Assembly (NCBI GenBank): GCA_017384185.1
Contig: JAFNUH010000106.1
Coordinates: 1 to 9,228, forward strand
Source: Alistipes sp.
Lineage (GTDB): Bacteria > Bacteroidota > Bacteroidia > Bacteroidales > Rikenellaceae
Length of the DNA: 9,228 nt
Reading direction: 5' to 3'
Shown here: piece by piece, positions 1-6,715 of the stretch
Layout: the number at the start of each line of letters is the position of its first letter
Numbering within the stretch: position 1 is the first letter of the stretch
The notes under the pieces: model-generated
Seen by the model: only the letters and a program-made list of their open reading frames with translations
What the model was told of the DNA's origin: nothing
Database searches by the model: none
Translations under genes and position numbers: made by a program

Positions 1-2
1 CG

Positions 3-347
3 GAGTTCAACTATATGAAGAACTTTAAGGGTTACGACCACTTCTTCGTTTTGGATGGCTGGAAGCCCAACATCTTGGCTGAGGTTGGTGAGTTGCGTTG
101 CCAGGCTACGGGTCGTAAGGTAGAGATTCTCTCGTCACAGGCTGGTGCTATGCTCTATACAGGTAACTGGTTGGAGGGCGGATGCCCCATTACTAAGTCG
201 GGCGGTCGCTATAAGGATTATGCTGGAGTAGCTATCGAGTGCCAGAATTTCCCCAATGCTATCAACGAGCCATCGTTCCCCTCGGTGTTGTTGCCCGCAG
301 GCGAGATGTATTGTCAGAAAATTGTATTTAAGTTAGGAACATTCTAA
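3..347 (+). CDS. galM: Aldose 1-epimerase (galactose mutarotase), C-terminal part
   Basis: This is the 3' end of a gene that begins left of the window. The frame is already open at base 3 (Glu-Phe-Asn-Tyr before the Met at 15), so that Met is internal. Aldose 1-epimerases interconvert the alpha and beta anomers of galactose, glucose and related sugars. The visible part matches the C-terminal third of the family: a YDHFFVLDG segment, an LYTGNWL segment, then AIECQNFPNAINEPSFPS and a PAGEMY strand near the end. In known mutarotases the Glu of the ECQ-like motif (codon 237-239) is the catalytic base, and the Asp of YDH lies at the sugar site; both are present. The catalytic histidines would lie in the missing part. 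The stop is one base from the next start, so the two genes are probably co-transcribed. The family is clear; the exact sugar is not. Confidence 0.88.
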   Translation, partial: EFNYMKNFKGYDHFFVLDGWKPNILAEVGELRCQATGRKVEILSSQAGAMLYTGNWLEGGCPITKSGGRYKDYAGVAIECQNFPNAINEPSFPSVLLPAGEMYCQKIVFKLGTF

Positions 348-348
348 T

Positions 349-939
349 ATGGAAGAGAGAGATAGAGAGTTTTTATCATCGTTTGCCGAGAAGCTGGAGA
401 AGACACTCGTTGAGCAGTGTACGGCAGATGAACTTCTCGATGGTAAAATTTTGGAGGTCGAGGAGTTGGACGAGAAGTGGCGTACGTCGGCTCCCGAGTA
501 TATGGTTGCTGCCGTGCCGCAGATTGCCGAGTACCCCTCGGCTGCTATCGCTTGGGCTTGCTATGTAGGTATGGGTGCCGCAGTTCTGTGGGATAAGTCG
601 TGGGGCGAGTATAAGGATACTGAGGATTGGTACACGCTTATGGCTAAACCTCGTGGCTTTGACTGTTTGGATGAGTATGTTATCGAGTGCTTGGTAGGTT
701 TGAAGCTCGATAGCGAGGCTAACAAGAAGTTGGAGTCTGCAATCCGCAAGGCTGCCAATACAGCACAGACGATGATTCGTAAGGAGGGTATCGAGCCGCA
801 GAGCGTTATGGCTTTCCACCTCTTCGCTCGTGTCGTGAAGGTATTCTTCCGCTTAGGTGTGTCGCTTGAGTTGCGCCGTATGGGATATAAGTATGTCAAG
901 GTAAATCTTGATGTGCAGGGCGAAGCGCCTATCTCATAA
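349..939 (+). CDS. Conserved-looking hypothetical protein downstream of galM
   Basis: I do not recognise this 196-residue protein as a named family. It has no signal peptide. The N-terminus (1-45) is highly charged and probably helical. A hydrophobic, small-residue stretch follows at about 64-81 (AIAWACYVGMGAAVLW), which could be a buried helix or a single membrane segment. Next comes an aromatic/acidic stretch (WDKSWGEYKDTEDWY, 81-95) and a mostly helical C-terminal half with regular Leu/Ala spacing. The motif EYMVAAVPQIAEYPSAA at about 50-66 would be a good search seed. The start is chosen because ATG follows the galM stop by one base and no closer start exists. It ends just before an intrinsic terminator, so it closes the galM transcript. 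Codon use resembles its neighbours. The link to galM is only positional; no function can be assigned. Confidence 0.8.
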   Translation: MEERDREFLSSFAEKLEKTLVEQCTADELLDGKILEVEELDEKWRTSAPEYMVAAVPQIAEYPSAAIAWACYVGMGAAVLWDKSWGEYKDTEDWYTLMAKPRGFDCLDEYVIECLVGLKLDSEANKKLESAIRKAANTAQTMIRKEGIEPQSVMAFHLFARVVKVFFRLGVSLELRRMGYKYVKVNLDVQGEAPIS

Positions 940-964
940 ATTGCACATATATAGTATATAATTA

Positions 965-998
965 ATGCTGTTCCATCAGTTTGGGACAGCATTTTTTT
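965..998 (+). terminator. Intrinsic terminator after the galM-hypothetical pair
   Basis: A ten-pair stem is formed by ATGCTGTTCC (965-974) and GGGACAGCAT (983-992), with one G-T wobble and an eight-base loop (975-982). A run of Ts (992-998) follows directly. It lies about 25 bases past the stop at 939 and is correctly oriented to end transcription of the preceding gene pair. The opposite strand has no comparable T-run, so it looks unidirectional. Confidence 0.85.
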
Positions 999-1032
999 GT
1001 TTATGTGTGTAGTGAAGAATCTATATTTTTAC

Positions 1033-1040
1033 TATCTTTG
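1033..1040 (+). promoter_or_regulatory. Possible Bacteroidota -7 promoter box for the beta-barrel gene
   Basis: TATCTTTG matches the TAnnTTTG -7 consensus of the Bacteroidota primary sigma factor. It lies between the terminator of the previous unit and the next start, about 25 bases before 1066. The expected -33 TTTG is not convincing: the nearest candidate at the right spacing is a TGTG around 1007-1010. The call therefore rests on the -7 box and its position. Confidence 0.42.
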
Positions 1041-1065
1041 AAAACAAGATGTTGTATTGTAAATA

Positions 1066-1599
1066 ATGTGCCGTATGAAAAGATTGTTATTTCTATTATT
1101 CGCCTTTCTTCCGTTATCTGTTTTTGCGCAGCGACAGGAGGTCGAGGTGCGACGCATCGAGGGAAGCATTAGTTTTGGAGCATCTTTTTTTGAAGATAAC
1201 TTTTATGACTCTACGGCGGGCGGAGTAGGCTTGTTGTCAAGTCTGGAACTGAGATATAATTTCCGCAGTGTGCCTATGGATGTGGGCGTGATGAGTATGA
1301 ATGATATTCGTGCAGGCGATTGCGAGTTGTGTAATGGTAGCTTTGAGGGTAATGTCACATTTTTGGCAGTGAGTGACTATAATTTCCGCAGAGGTGAGAG
1401 GGTCTCTTATTTTGTCGGCGCAGGTGTTGGTGCTACTTTTTATAATGCAGATATTGCGAAATTGTGCTATATGCCTCGTATGGGTATGGAGTTCTTTAAC
1501 CGTTTGCGCCTGACGATGGCATATATGGTAGGACCTAAGGCAAAAAATACATTGAATCTAACCTTAGGTGTGGCAATTGGTGGCGGTAGAAAGAGATAG
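1066..1599 (+). CDS. Small secreted protein, probable outer-membrane beta-barrel type
   Basis: A protein of 177 residues, or 174 if it starts at the ATG at 1075. It opens with a signal peptide: Lys-Arg, a hydrophobic core (LLFLLFAFLPLSVFA), and a likely cleavage before Gln-Arg-Gln. The mature part alternates polar and hydrophobic or aromatic residues as beta strands do, with Gly-rich turns: SISFGASFF, LELRYNF, VSYFVGAGVGATFY, and a final strand LNLTLGVAIGGG. This pattern resembles small outer-membrane beta-barrel proteins common in Bacteroidales; barrel fold and location are inferred. The 1066 start is preferred because it is preceded by an A-rich leader (GTAAATA), usual in this phylum, whereas 1075 is not; either gives a workable signal peptide. 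It appears to be monocistronic: a terminator precedes it and the his promoter follows. I see no strong hairpin terminator after its stop. No specific function can be given. Confidence 0.75.
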   Translation: MCRMKRLLFLLFAFLPLSVFAQRQEVEVRRIEGSISFGASFFEDNFYDSTAGGVGLLSSLELRYNFRSVPMDVGVMSMNDIRAGDCELCNGSFEGNVTFLAVSDYNFRRGERVSYFVGAGVGATFYNADIAKLCYMPRMGMEFFNRLRLTMAYMVGPKAKNTLNLTLGVAIGGGRKR

Positions 1600-1604
1600 T
1601 ATTA

Positions 1605-1681
1605 TTGCATTTTTTTAAGAATTTATTCATATTTTTTGCATTGCATATTGCATAAACGGAATAAAAATTTTATATTTGCAT
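1605..1681 (+). repeat. Cluster of TTGCAT hexamers across the his promoter
   Basis: TTGCAT occurs at 1605-1610, 1636-1641, 1641-1646, 1648-1653 and 1676-1681. Two copies of ATTGCAT are directly tandem at 1640-1653. The copy at 1648 supplies the putative -33 TTG, and the copy at 1676 overlaps the -7 box. It may be an operator for an unknown regulator, or simply A/T-rich promoter sequence. Confidence 0.35.
1648..1678 (+). promoter_or_regulatory. Promoter of the histidine operon
   Basis: The box TATATTTG (1671-1678) is an exact match to the Bacteroidota -7 consensus TAnnTTTG. A TTG at 1648-1650 lies 20 bases upstream, the spacing expected for the -33 element. Transcription would begin around 1683-1686, leaving about 20 bases before the leader peptide start at 1704. 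The surrounding sequence is strongly A/T-rich. This is the only good promoter between the beta-barrel gene and hisG, so it probably drives the whole operon. Confidence 0.7.
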
Positions 1682-1703
1682 AAAAGAAGTAATAAATATA
1701 GAA

Positions 1704-1760
1704 ATGAGAAACACATTCACCATCCACCTTTACCATCATATCTTGCGAAAGATAGGGTAG
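1704..1760 (+). CDS. hisL: Histidine operon leader peptide
   Basis: This short ORF encodes MRNTFTIHLYHHILRKIG followed by TAG. Three of its 18 codons are His: CAC at 1725-1727 and CAT-CAT at 1734-1739. It begins about 20 bases after the predicted transcription start, with A-rich sequence before the ATG. It ends 31 bases before a terminator hairpin, and the next gene is hisG. In enterobacteria the his leader peptide has no function as a protein: ribosome stalling at its His codons under starvation prevents termination. Placement here fits the same role, because stalling at 1734-1739 leaves the antiterminator strand (1755-1763) free, while a ribosome reaching the stop at 1758-1760 covers it. 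Three His codons is fewer than the seven in E. coli. The function is inferred from the arrangement. Confidence 0.75.
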   Translation: MRNTFTIHLYHHILRKIG

Positions 1761-1800
1761 GTCGTGTGTATGGCAGGAGTGTTAATATATTGGCTTACCT
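1755..1800 (+). promoter_or_regulatory. Antiterminator helix of the his attenuator
   Basis: GGGTAGGTC (1755-1763) can pair over all nine positions with GGCTTACCT (1792-1800): six Watson-Crick pairs and three G-U wobbles, plus a possible extra G1764-U1791. Positions 1792-1799 are also the 5' arm of the terminator, so the two helices exclude each other. The upstream arm contains the leader stop codon (1758-1760), so a terminating ribosome would block it. A weaker third helix, TTTACC (1729-1734) with GGTAGG (1756-1761), would sequester the same arm when no ribosome is present. This mirrors the layout of enterobacterial amino-acid attenuators. It was derived by hand pairing, without energy calculation. 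Confidence 0.65.
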
Positions 1801-1818
1801 ATGGGGTAAGCCTTTTTT
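1792..1818 (+). terminator. Attenuator terminator upstream of hisG
   Basis: A perfect eight-pair stem, GGCTTACC (1792-1799) with GGTAAGCC (1805-1812), has a five-base loop and is followed at once by six Ts (1813-1818). It lies between the leader peptide and hisG in the sense direction, where a normal end-of-gene terminator would make no sense. It therefore reads as a conditional terminator controlling entry into the his operon. About 29 bases of A/T-rich sequence separate it from the hisG start. Confidence 0.85.
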
Positions 1819-1847
1819 GTAAATTGTAAATAAAATAAAGAGATATT

Positions 1848-2699
1848 ATGTTGCGAATTGCTATTCAAAACAAAGGTCGCTTGAACGAGCAGAGCGTAGA
1901 TTTGTTGCACGAGTTGGGAATTGATGTCGATTCTGCGAAGAGAAAATTTCTCTCGAAGGCTACCAATTTTCCTATCGAGGTGTTGTATCTGCGTGACGAT
2001 GATATTCCGCAGGTTGTAGCAAATGGCACTGCGGCTTTGGGTATCGTCGGTATGAACGAGGTTGCCGAGCGTGGTTGCGATGTTGATGTGGTGACAAAGC
2101 TGGGCTTTGGCGGTTGCCGCATATCTTTGGCTATTCCAAAGGGTGATGACTATCAGGGCGTGGAGTATTTTCAGGGTAAGCGTATAGCCACATCGTATCC
2201 CGCTATTCTTGAAAATTTCCTTCGTGAGCAGGGTGTGGTGGCTGAGATTAAGGTTATCACAGGTTCGGTGGAGATTGCACCCGCTGCGGGTATTGCCGAT
2301 GCTATATTCGATATAGTATCATCGGGCGGAACGCTTGTGACAAACGGATTGAAGGAGGTTGAGCGTGTTTTTGAGTCTGAGGCAGTGTTGATTGCAAACA
2401 AGAACCTGTCGGCTGAGGAGCGAGAGCTGCTCGATGAGTTGCTTTTCCGTATCGAGTCGGAACGTGTAAGCCGTGGCAAGAAGTATCTGCTGATGAATAT
2501 CCCCACCTCGTCGTTGGATGAGGCAGTGAAGATTCTTCCCGCTATGCGTAGCCCGACGGTTATGCCGTTGGCTGCTGAGGGGTGGTGTTCGCTGCACTCG
2601 GTGGTGGATGCTACCGACTTGTGGGAGAAGGTGCGCCAGTTGAAGGCTATTGGTGCCGAGGGTATTCTGGTGCTTACGTTGGATAAGATAATTCCTTAG
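1848..2699 (+). CDS. hisG: ATP phosphoribosyltransferase, long form
   Basis: HisG catalyses the first and committed step of histidine synthesis, joining ATP and PRPP to give phosphoribosyl-ATP in the cytoplasm. The N-terminus (LRIAIQNKGRLNEQS) is typical of the family. The PRPP-binding loop is visible at about 151-162 (DAIFDIVSSGGT). At 283 residues it is the long form: residues from about 210 onward match the C-terminal ACT-like regulatory domain that binds histidine for feedback inhibition, so the separate HisZ subunit of the short form is not needed. The ATG at 1848 is preceded by an A-rich leader (AAATAAAGAGATATT) and gives a full-length N-terminus. It is the first structural gene after the attenuator; hisD starts two bases past its stop. 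No key motif is missing. Confidence 0.96.
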   Translation: MLRIAIQNKGRLNEQSVDLLHELGIDVDSAKRKFLSKATNFPIEVLYLRDDDIPQVVANGTAALGIVGMNEVAERGCDVDVVTKLGFGGCRISLAIPKGDDYQGVEYFQGKRIATSYPAILENFLREQGVVAEIKVITGSVEIAPAAGIADAIFDIVSSGGTLVTNGLKEVERVFESEAVLIANKNLSAEERELLDELLFRIESERVSRGKKYLLMNIPTSSLDEAVKILPAMRSPTVMPLAAEGWCSLHSVVDATDLWEKVRQLKAIGAEGILVLTLDKIIP

Positions 2700-2701
2700 T
2701 T

Positions 2702-3982
2702 ATGAACATTTATCAAAATCCCGAACCGCAGACGTGGGCGTCGCTCTGTCGCCGTGCCGAGCAGGACAATTCGCTCATTGCCGAGCGAGTTGAGTCTATC
2801 GTGGAGCGTGTTGCCACGCAGGGAGATGCTGCATTATTGGCATTAGCGGAGCAGATTGATGGTGTGAAGCTCTCTTCGCTTGCCGTAACGGAGCAGGAGT
2901 TTTCAGACGCCGAGCGTAAGGTTAGCGATGAGGTTAAAGCTGCTATCGAGCAGGCTGTAAATAATATTGAGGCGTTCCATCGTGCGCAATTACCCACGGA
3001 GGTGAGAGTCGAAACGCAACCTGGAGTGGTTTGTGTGCAGCGTCCTGTGGCAATTAGTAAAGTGGGATTGTATATTCCTGGCGGTACGGCTCCGCTCTTC
3101 TCTACCGTGCTGATGTTGGCTCTGCCGGCAAAGATTGCGGGTTGTGGTGAGATAATTCTCTGCACTCCGACCAATAAGCAGGGATGTGTTGCAGCCGAGG
3201 TGTTGTATGCGGCACGCCGCTGTGGTGTCACACAGGTATTTAAGGCTGGCGGTGCGCAGGCTGTGGCGGCGATGGCGTATGGCACGGAGAGCATACCTAA
3301 GGTATATAAAATCTTTGGTCCCGGAAACCGTTATGTAACCCTCGCAAAGCAGCTGGTGGCGGGACGCAATACGTCGATAGATATGCCCGCAGGACCATCC
3401 GAAGTTATGGTTTTGGCAGATGCTACGGCAGATGCAGAGTTCGTCGCTGCCGATTTGCTGTCGCAGGCTGAGCACGGACGAGATAGTCAGGCTATGGTCG
3501 TGTGTGATAATATGGCATTTGCAGAGTCAGTCTCTAAGGCTGTGGAGCGTCAGATGGCGAGCCTTTCACGTGCGGAGTTTGTCGTAGAGTCGTTGAAGAG
3601 TAGCCGTGCGGTTGTATTCGATAGACGAGAGCAGATGATAGCCTTCGCCAATAAGTATGCCGCCGAGCACCTTATAATCTCTATGGCGGATGCGTGGGGT
3701 GTAGCTGAACGGATAACATCTGCGGGAAGCATATTTATAGGTAATTACTCACCCGAGAGTGCAGGCGATTACGCTTCGGGAACGAATCACACCCTCCCAA
3801 CATCGGGCTGGGCACATTCGTGCAGTGGCGTGAATATCGATAGTTTTATGCGTAAGATGACCATCCAGGAGCTCTCGCCAAAGGGTATTGCGGCTTTGGC
3901 TCCTACCATCGTAGCTATGGCAGATGCCGAGGGGTTGGAGGCTCACGCTAATGCGGTTAAGATAAGAATTGCAAAACGTTAG
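2702..3982 (+). CDS. hisD: Histidinol dehydrogenase
   Basis: HisD carries out the last two steps, the four-electron oxidation of L-histidinol to L-histidine with NAD+ through the aldehyde. The protein has 426 residues, close to the usual 430. The family signature runs from about 228 to 262 (MPAGPSEVMVLAD to SQAEHGRDS). By comparison with the E. coli enzyme the zinc ligands are Gln255, His258, Asp356 and His415, and the catalytic Glu-His pair is Glu322-His323 in the YAAEHL motif; all are present. His363 in TNHTLPT matches the substrate-binding histidine. It follows hisG by two bases and precedes hisC by three. The enzyme is normally a homodimer. It looks intact and functional. Confidence 0.97.
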   Translation: MNIYQNPEPQTWASLCRRAEQDNSLIAERVESIVERVATQGDAALLALAEQIDGVKLSSLAVTEQEFSDAERKVSDEVKAAIEQAVNNIEAFHRAQLPTEVRVETQPGVVCVQRPVAISKVGLYIPGGTAPLFSTVLMLALPAKIAGCGEIILCTPTNKQGCVAAEVLYAARRCGVTQVFKAGGAQAVAAMAYGTESIPKVYKIFGPGNRYVTLAKQLVAGRNTSIDMPAGPSEVMVLADATADAEFVAADLLSQAEHGRDSQAMVVCDNMAFAESVSKAVERQMASLSRAEFVVESLKSSRAVVFDRREQMIAFANKYAAEHLIISMADAWGVAERITSAGSIFIGNYSPESAGDYASGTNHTLPTSGWAHSCSGVNIDSFMRKMTIQELSPKGIAALAPTIVAMADAEGLEAHANAVKIRIAKR

Positions 3983-3985
3983 GTT

Positions 3986-5032
3986 ATGAAGAAGGATATT
4001 AACTCATTGGTGCGCAGTTGCATTGCGGCGCTTACGCCATACTCTACGGCTCGTGATGAGTATCAGGGCGAGTTGGGCGTTTTTCTCGATGCCAACGAGA
4101 GCCCGTATGAGAATGGATATAACCGTTATCCCGATCCGCACCAAAAGGCTTTGAAGGCTCAGGTCTCTGCAATTAAGGGTATTGCGGCAGAGAATATATT
4201 TATTGGCAACGGTAGCGACGAGGCTATTGACCTAATCTTTAGAGTATTTTGCGAGCCACGTCAGGATAATGTTGTCTCTATCGCTCCGAGTTATGGAATG
4301 TATAAGGTGGCGGCGGCGATAAACGATGTTGAAATTCGTGAGGTGCAGCTCTGGGAGGAGTTTTCGCTTCCCGTAGAGGAGCTCTTGGCAGCAACGGATG
4401 CAAATACAAAGGCTATTTTCCTCTGTTCGCCCAATAACCCAACGGGTAACTTATTCCCTCGTGATGAGGTGATGCGCTTGGTCGAGGAGTTTGAGGGTAT
4501 GGTCGTTGTGGATGAGGCATATATCGACTTTGCTGAGGCTGAGAGCCTACGTTGCGAGATTGCTTCGCATCCGAATCTTATCATCCTGCATACGATGTCT
4601 AAGGCGTGGGCTATGGCGGGACTGCGTGTGGGCTTGGCGCTGGCTGATAGGCGAGTTGTAGAGCTTATGTCGCAGGTGAAATATCCATACAATATAAACG
4701 TCGCTACGATGAGTATCGTCAGCGGCTTACTTGCTAAGGGGATTGATAATGAAGTAGCAGAGATTAAGGCTCAGCGTGCTGTGCTTGCCGAGGCTTTGGT
4801 GGGTATGGAGATGGTGCAGAGGGTATATCCCAGCGATGCAAACTTCTTATTGGCACGTTTTGACGATGCCGACGCTGTATATAACCACCTTATTGCGGAT
4901 GGAATCATAGTGCGAAATCGCAACCGAGTAAAGGGCTGCGAGGGTTGTTTGCGACTGACCATAGGTCTGCCTGAGGAGAATGAGAAATTGATAAAATCAC
5001 TTATGAGATATGAAAAAGGTATTGTTCGTTGA
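3986..5032 (+). CDS. hisC: Histidinol-phosphate aminotransferase
   Basis: HisC is a PLP-dependent class I/II aminotransferase that converts imidazole-acetol phosphate and glutamate to histidinol phosphate and 2-oxoglutarate. In its 348 residues the expected landmarks appear in order: FLDANESPY near the N-terminus, [10 protein letters not shown] (73-82), SPNNPTG (148-154) with cofactor-contacting Asn151, VVDEAYIDF (174-182) with Asp176 and Tyr179, and [15 protein letters not shown] (202-216) with the PLP lysine Lys206 and phosphate-binding Arg214. Arg323 in GCLRLTIG is the likely substrate carboxylate binder. The gene starts three bases after hisD. Its last 23 bases overlap the start of hisB in another frame, which suggests translational coupling. 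Motifs and operon position separate it from other aminotransferases of the fold. Confidence 0.96.
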   Translation: MKKDINSLVRSCIAALTPYSTARDEYQGELGVFLDANESPYENGYNRYPDPHQKALKAQVSAIKGIAAENIFIGNGSDEAIDLIFRVFCEPRQDNVVSIAPSYGMYKVAAAINDVEIREVQLWEEFSLPVEELLAATDANTKAIFLCSPNNPTGNLFPRDEVMRLVEEFEGMVVVDEAYIDFAEAESLRCEIASHPNLIILHTMSKAWAMAGLRVGLALADRRVVELMSQVKYPYNINVATMSIVSGLLAKGIDNEVAEIKAQRAVLAEALVGMEMVQRVYPSDANFLLARFDDADAVYNHLIADGIIVRNRNRVKGCEGCLRLTIGLPEENEKLIKSLMRYEKGIVR

Positions 5033-6134
5033 CCGTGACGGAACCATTTTGGCTGAGCCGCCTGAGGATTATCAGGTAGATTCGTTGGAGAAGTTGGATT
5101 TTATTCCTGGAGCTATCTCTGGTCTTAGTTCGTTGGCACAACTCGATTACGAGCTGGTGTTAGCATCGAATCAGGATGGTTTGGGCTCAAATACTTTCCC
5201 CGAGGAGACCTTCTGGCCTGCACATATCAAGATGATGCGAGTGTTGGCTGGCGAGGGTGTCTTCTTTGATAATCAGCTTGTTGATCCGACATTCCCGCAG
5301 GATAATATGCCTACACGCAAGCCCGGTACGGGTATGTTTGGCGACTATATGACGGGCGAGTACGACTTGGCGGCGAGCTATGTTATCGGTGACCGATTGA
5401 CGGATGTCGAGCTTGCATATAACCTCGGAGCAAAGGCTATCCTGTTGCAACCACCTACGCTGGGTGCTGCGATGTTGAAAGATAAGTTCTATGCTTCATC
5501 CTGTGTATTGGTTACGAATCGCTGGAGTGAGATTGCCGAGTTCCTGCGCCGTACGGAGCGTCGTTCGGAGGTGGTGCGCAAGACTTCGGAGACCGATATC
5601 CGTATTGAGGTTGACCTCGATGGAGGTGGCGAGTCGCAGGTGGATACGGGACTTAAATTCTTCGACCATATGTTATGGCAGTTGCCACATCACGCAGGTA
5701 TATCGCTTACGGCGTTGTGTAAGGGCGATTTGGAGGTTGACGAGCACCATACGATGGAGGATGTTGCCATCGCATTGGGTGAGGCAATATATCAGGCTCT
5801 TGGCTCAAAGCGAGGCATCGACCGTTATGGTTTTGTCCTTCCGATGGATGAGTGCCGAGCTATGGTGTTGATTGACTTCGGTGGTCGTGCCGACTTTGTA
5901 TGGGATGTGCCATTTACTCGTGATAGGGTAGGTGATGTGCCTACCGAGATGTTTAAGCATTTCTTTAAGTCGATGTGTGTGGCGATGCGTTGCAACCTGC
6001 ACATTGAGGCACGTGGCGAGAATAATCACCACTTAATCGAAGGTGTCTTTAAGGCATTTGCCCGTGCTTTGAAGATGGCGATTCGACGTGATGTCTTTAA
6101 GTATGATTTACCCTCAAGCAAAGGTGTTTTATGA
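5010..6134 (+). CDS. hisB: Bifunctional histidinol-phosphatase / imidazoleglycerol-phosphate dehydratase
   Basis: A fusion of two steps in 374 residues. Residues 1 to about 165 are a HAD-type phosphatase (histidinol phosphate to histidinol), with motif I FVDRDGTI (nucleophile Asp8, acid Asp10), SNQDG (53-57), Lys104 in RKPGTGMF, and GDRLTD (127-132). Residues from about 188 form the imidazoleglycerol-phosphate dehydratase domain, with the two metal-binding motifs DEHHTMED (244-251) and NNHHLIEG (338-345) and the C-terminal LPSSKGVL. The E. coli phosphatase domain has a Cys/His zinc loop just before RKP; here that loop reads [11 protein letters not shown] and has no Cys or His. I believe other Bacteroidales HisB proteins also lack it, so this is probably a lineage trait. 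The start gives a complete HAD motif I. The gene overlaps hisC by 23 bases and hisH by four (ATGA). Confidence 0.96.
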   Translation: MKKVLFVDRDGTILAEPPEDYQVDSLEKLDFIPGAISGLSSLAQLDYELVLASNQDGLGSNTFPEETFWPAHIKMMRVLAGEGVFFDNQLVDPTFPQDNMPTRKPGTGMFGDYMTGEYDLAASYVIGDRLTDVELAYNLGAKAILLQPPTLGAAMLKDKFYASSCVLVTNRWSEIAEFLRRTERRSEVVRKTSETDIRIEVDLDGGGESQVDTGLKFFDHMLWQLPHHAGISLTALCKGDLEVDEHHTMEDVAIALGEAIYQALGSKRGIDRYGFVLPMDECRAMVLIDFGGRADFVWDVPFTRDRVGDVPTEMFKHFFKSMCVAMRCNLHIEARGENNHHLIEGVFKAFARALKMAIRRDVFKYDLPSSKGVL

Positions 6135-6715
6135 TAGCAATCATAGATTATAAAATGGGCAACTTGCGCTCGGTGGAGAATGCTCTAAAGCGTCTGGGTG
6201 CCGAGTTCTGTGTTACGGCGGATGAGAAGATTATTCGTGCGGCGGATAGAGTATTGTTACCCGGCGTTGGTAATGCTGCCGAGGCTATGCAGAATCTTCG
6301 TGATGCTGATTTGGTGGATGTTATCCGCTCGTTGCGTCGTCCTGTGCTTGGTATATGCGTGGGTATGCAGGTTATGTGCCGCCATAGCGAGGAGGGCGAT
6401 GTCGATTGTCTAAACATCTTCGACTCTCGTGTCAAGCGCTTTGTGCCTGCTCCCGACGTGAAGGTTCCGCATATGGGTTGGAACCAGATTGGGAATCTCG
6501 AATCGAAGTTGTTTAAGGGTTTGGATGGTGGAAGCTACGTCTATTTTGTTCATTCATATTACCCTGAGCTTTGCCCCGACACAATCGCAACGTCACGCCA
6601 CGGTGTGATGTTCAGCGCAGCGTTGAAGTATGAGAACTTCTACGGTACGCAGTTCCACCCCGAGAAGAGCGGAGATGTAGGTGAACGCATAATAGAAAAT
6701 TTCTTGAAGTTATGA
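6131..6715 (+). CDS. hisH: Imidazole glycerol phosphate synthase, glutamine amidotransferase subunit
   Basis: HisH is the glutaminase half of IGP synthase. It hydrolyses glutamine and channels ammonia to HisF. The class I amidotransferase triad is present: Cys76 in GICVGMQ, and His176 and Glu178 in QFHPEKSG. The oxyanion-region motif PGVGNA (44-49) and the HisH-typical VPHMGWNQ (112-119) are also visible. The nucleophile elbow has Val where Leu is commoner (GICLGMQ), a conservative change. Its 194 residues are normal. Start and hisB stop share ATGA (6131-6134), and its own stop shares ATGA with hisA, indicating coupled translation. Its partner hisF is two genes downstream. Confidence 0.96.
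   Translation: MIAIIDYKMGNLRSVENALKRLGAEFCVTADEKIIRAADRVLLPGVGNAAEAMQNLRDADLVDVIRSLRRPVLGICVGMQVMCRHSEEGDVDCLNIFDSRVKRFVPAPDVKVPHMGWNQIGNLESKLFKGLDGGSYVYFVHSYYPELCPDTIATSRHGVMFSAALKYENFYGTQFHPEKSGDVGERIIENFLKL

Noticed and set aside
15..17. ATG at 15 as the start of a short complete protein
   Set aside because: The frame is open to the left edge with family-consistent residues, and the protein would lack most of the mutarotase fold. It is an internal Met of a partial gene.
376..992. Long open frames on the - strand under the hypothetical gene
   Set aside because: They are shadows of the + strand gene: composition is Ser/Arg/Leu-rich without domain motifs, and one runs through the terminator hairpin.
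1729..1761. TTTACC/GGTAGG helix as a separate regulatory hairpin
   Set aside because: Only six pairs, two of them wobbles. It is mentioned as a possible third state of the attenuator but is too weak to list as its own feature.
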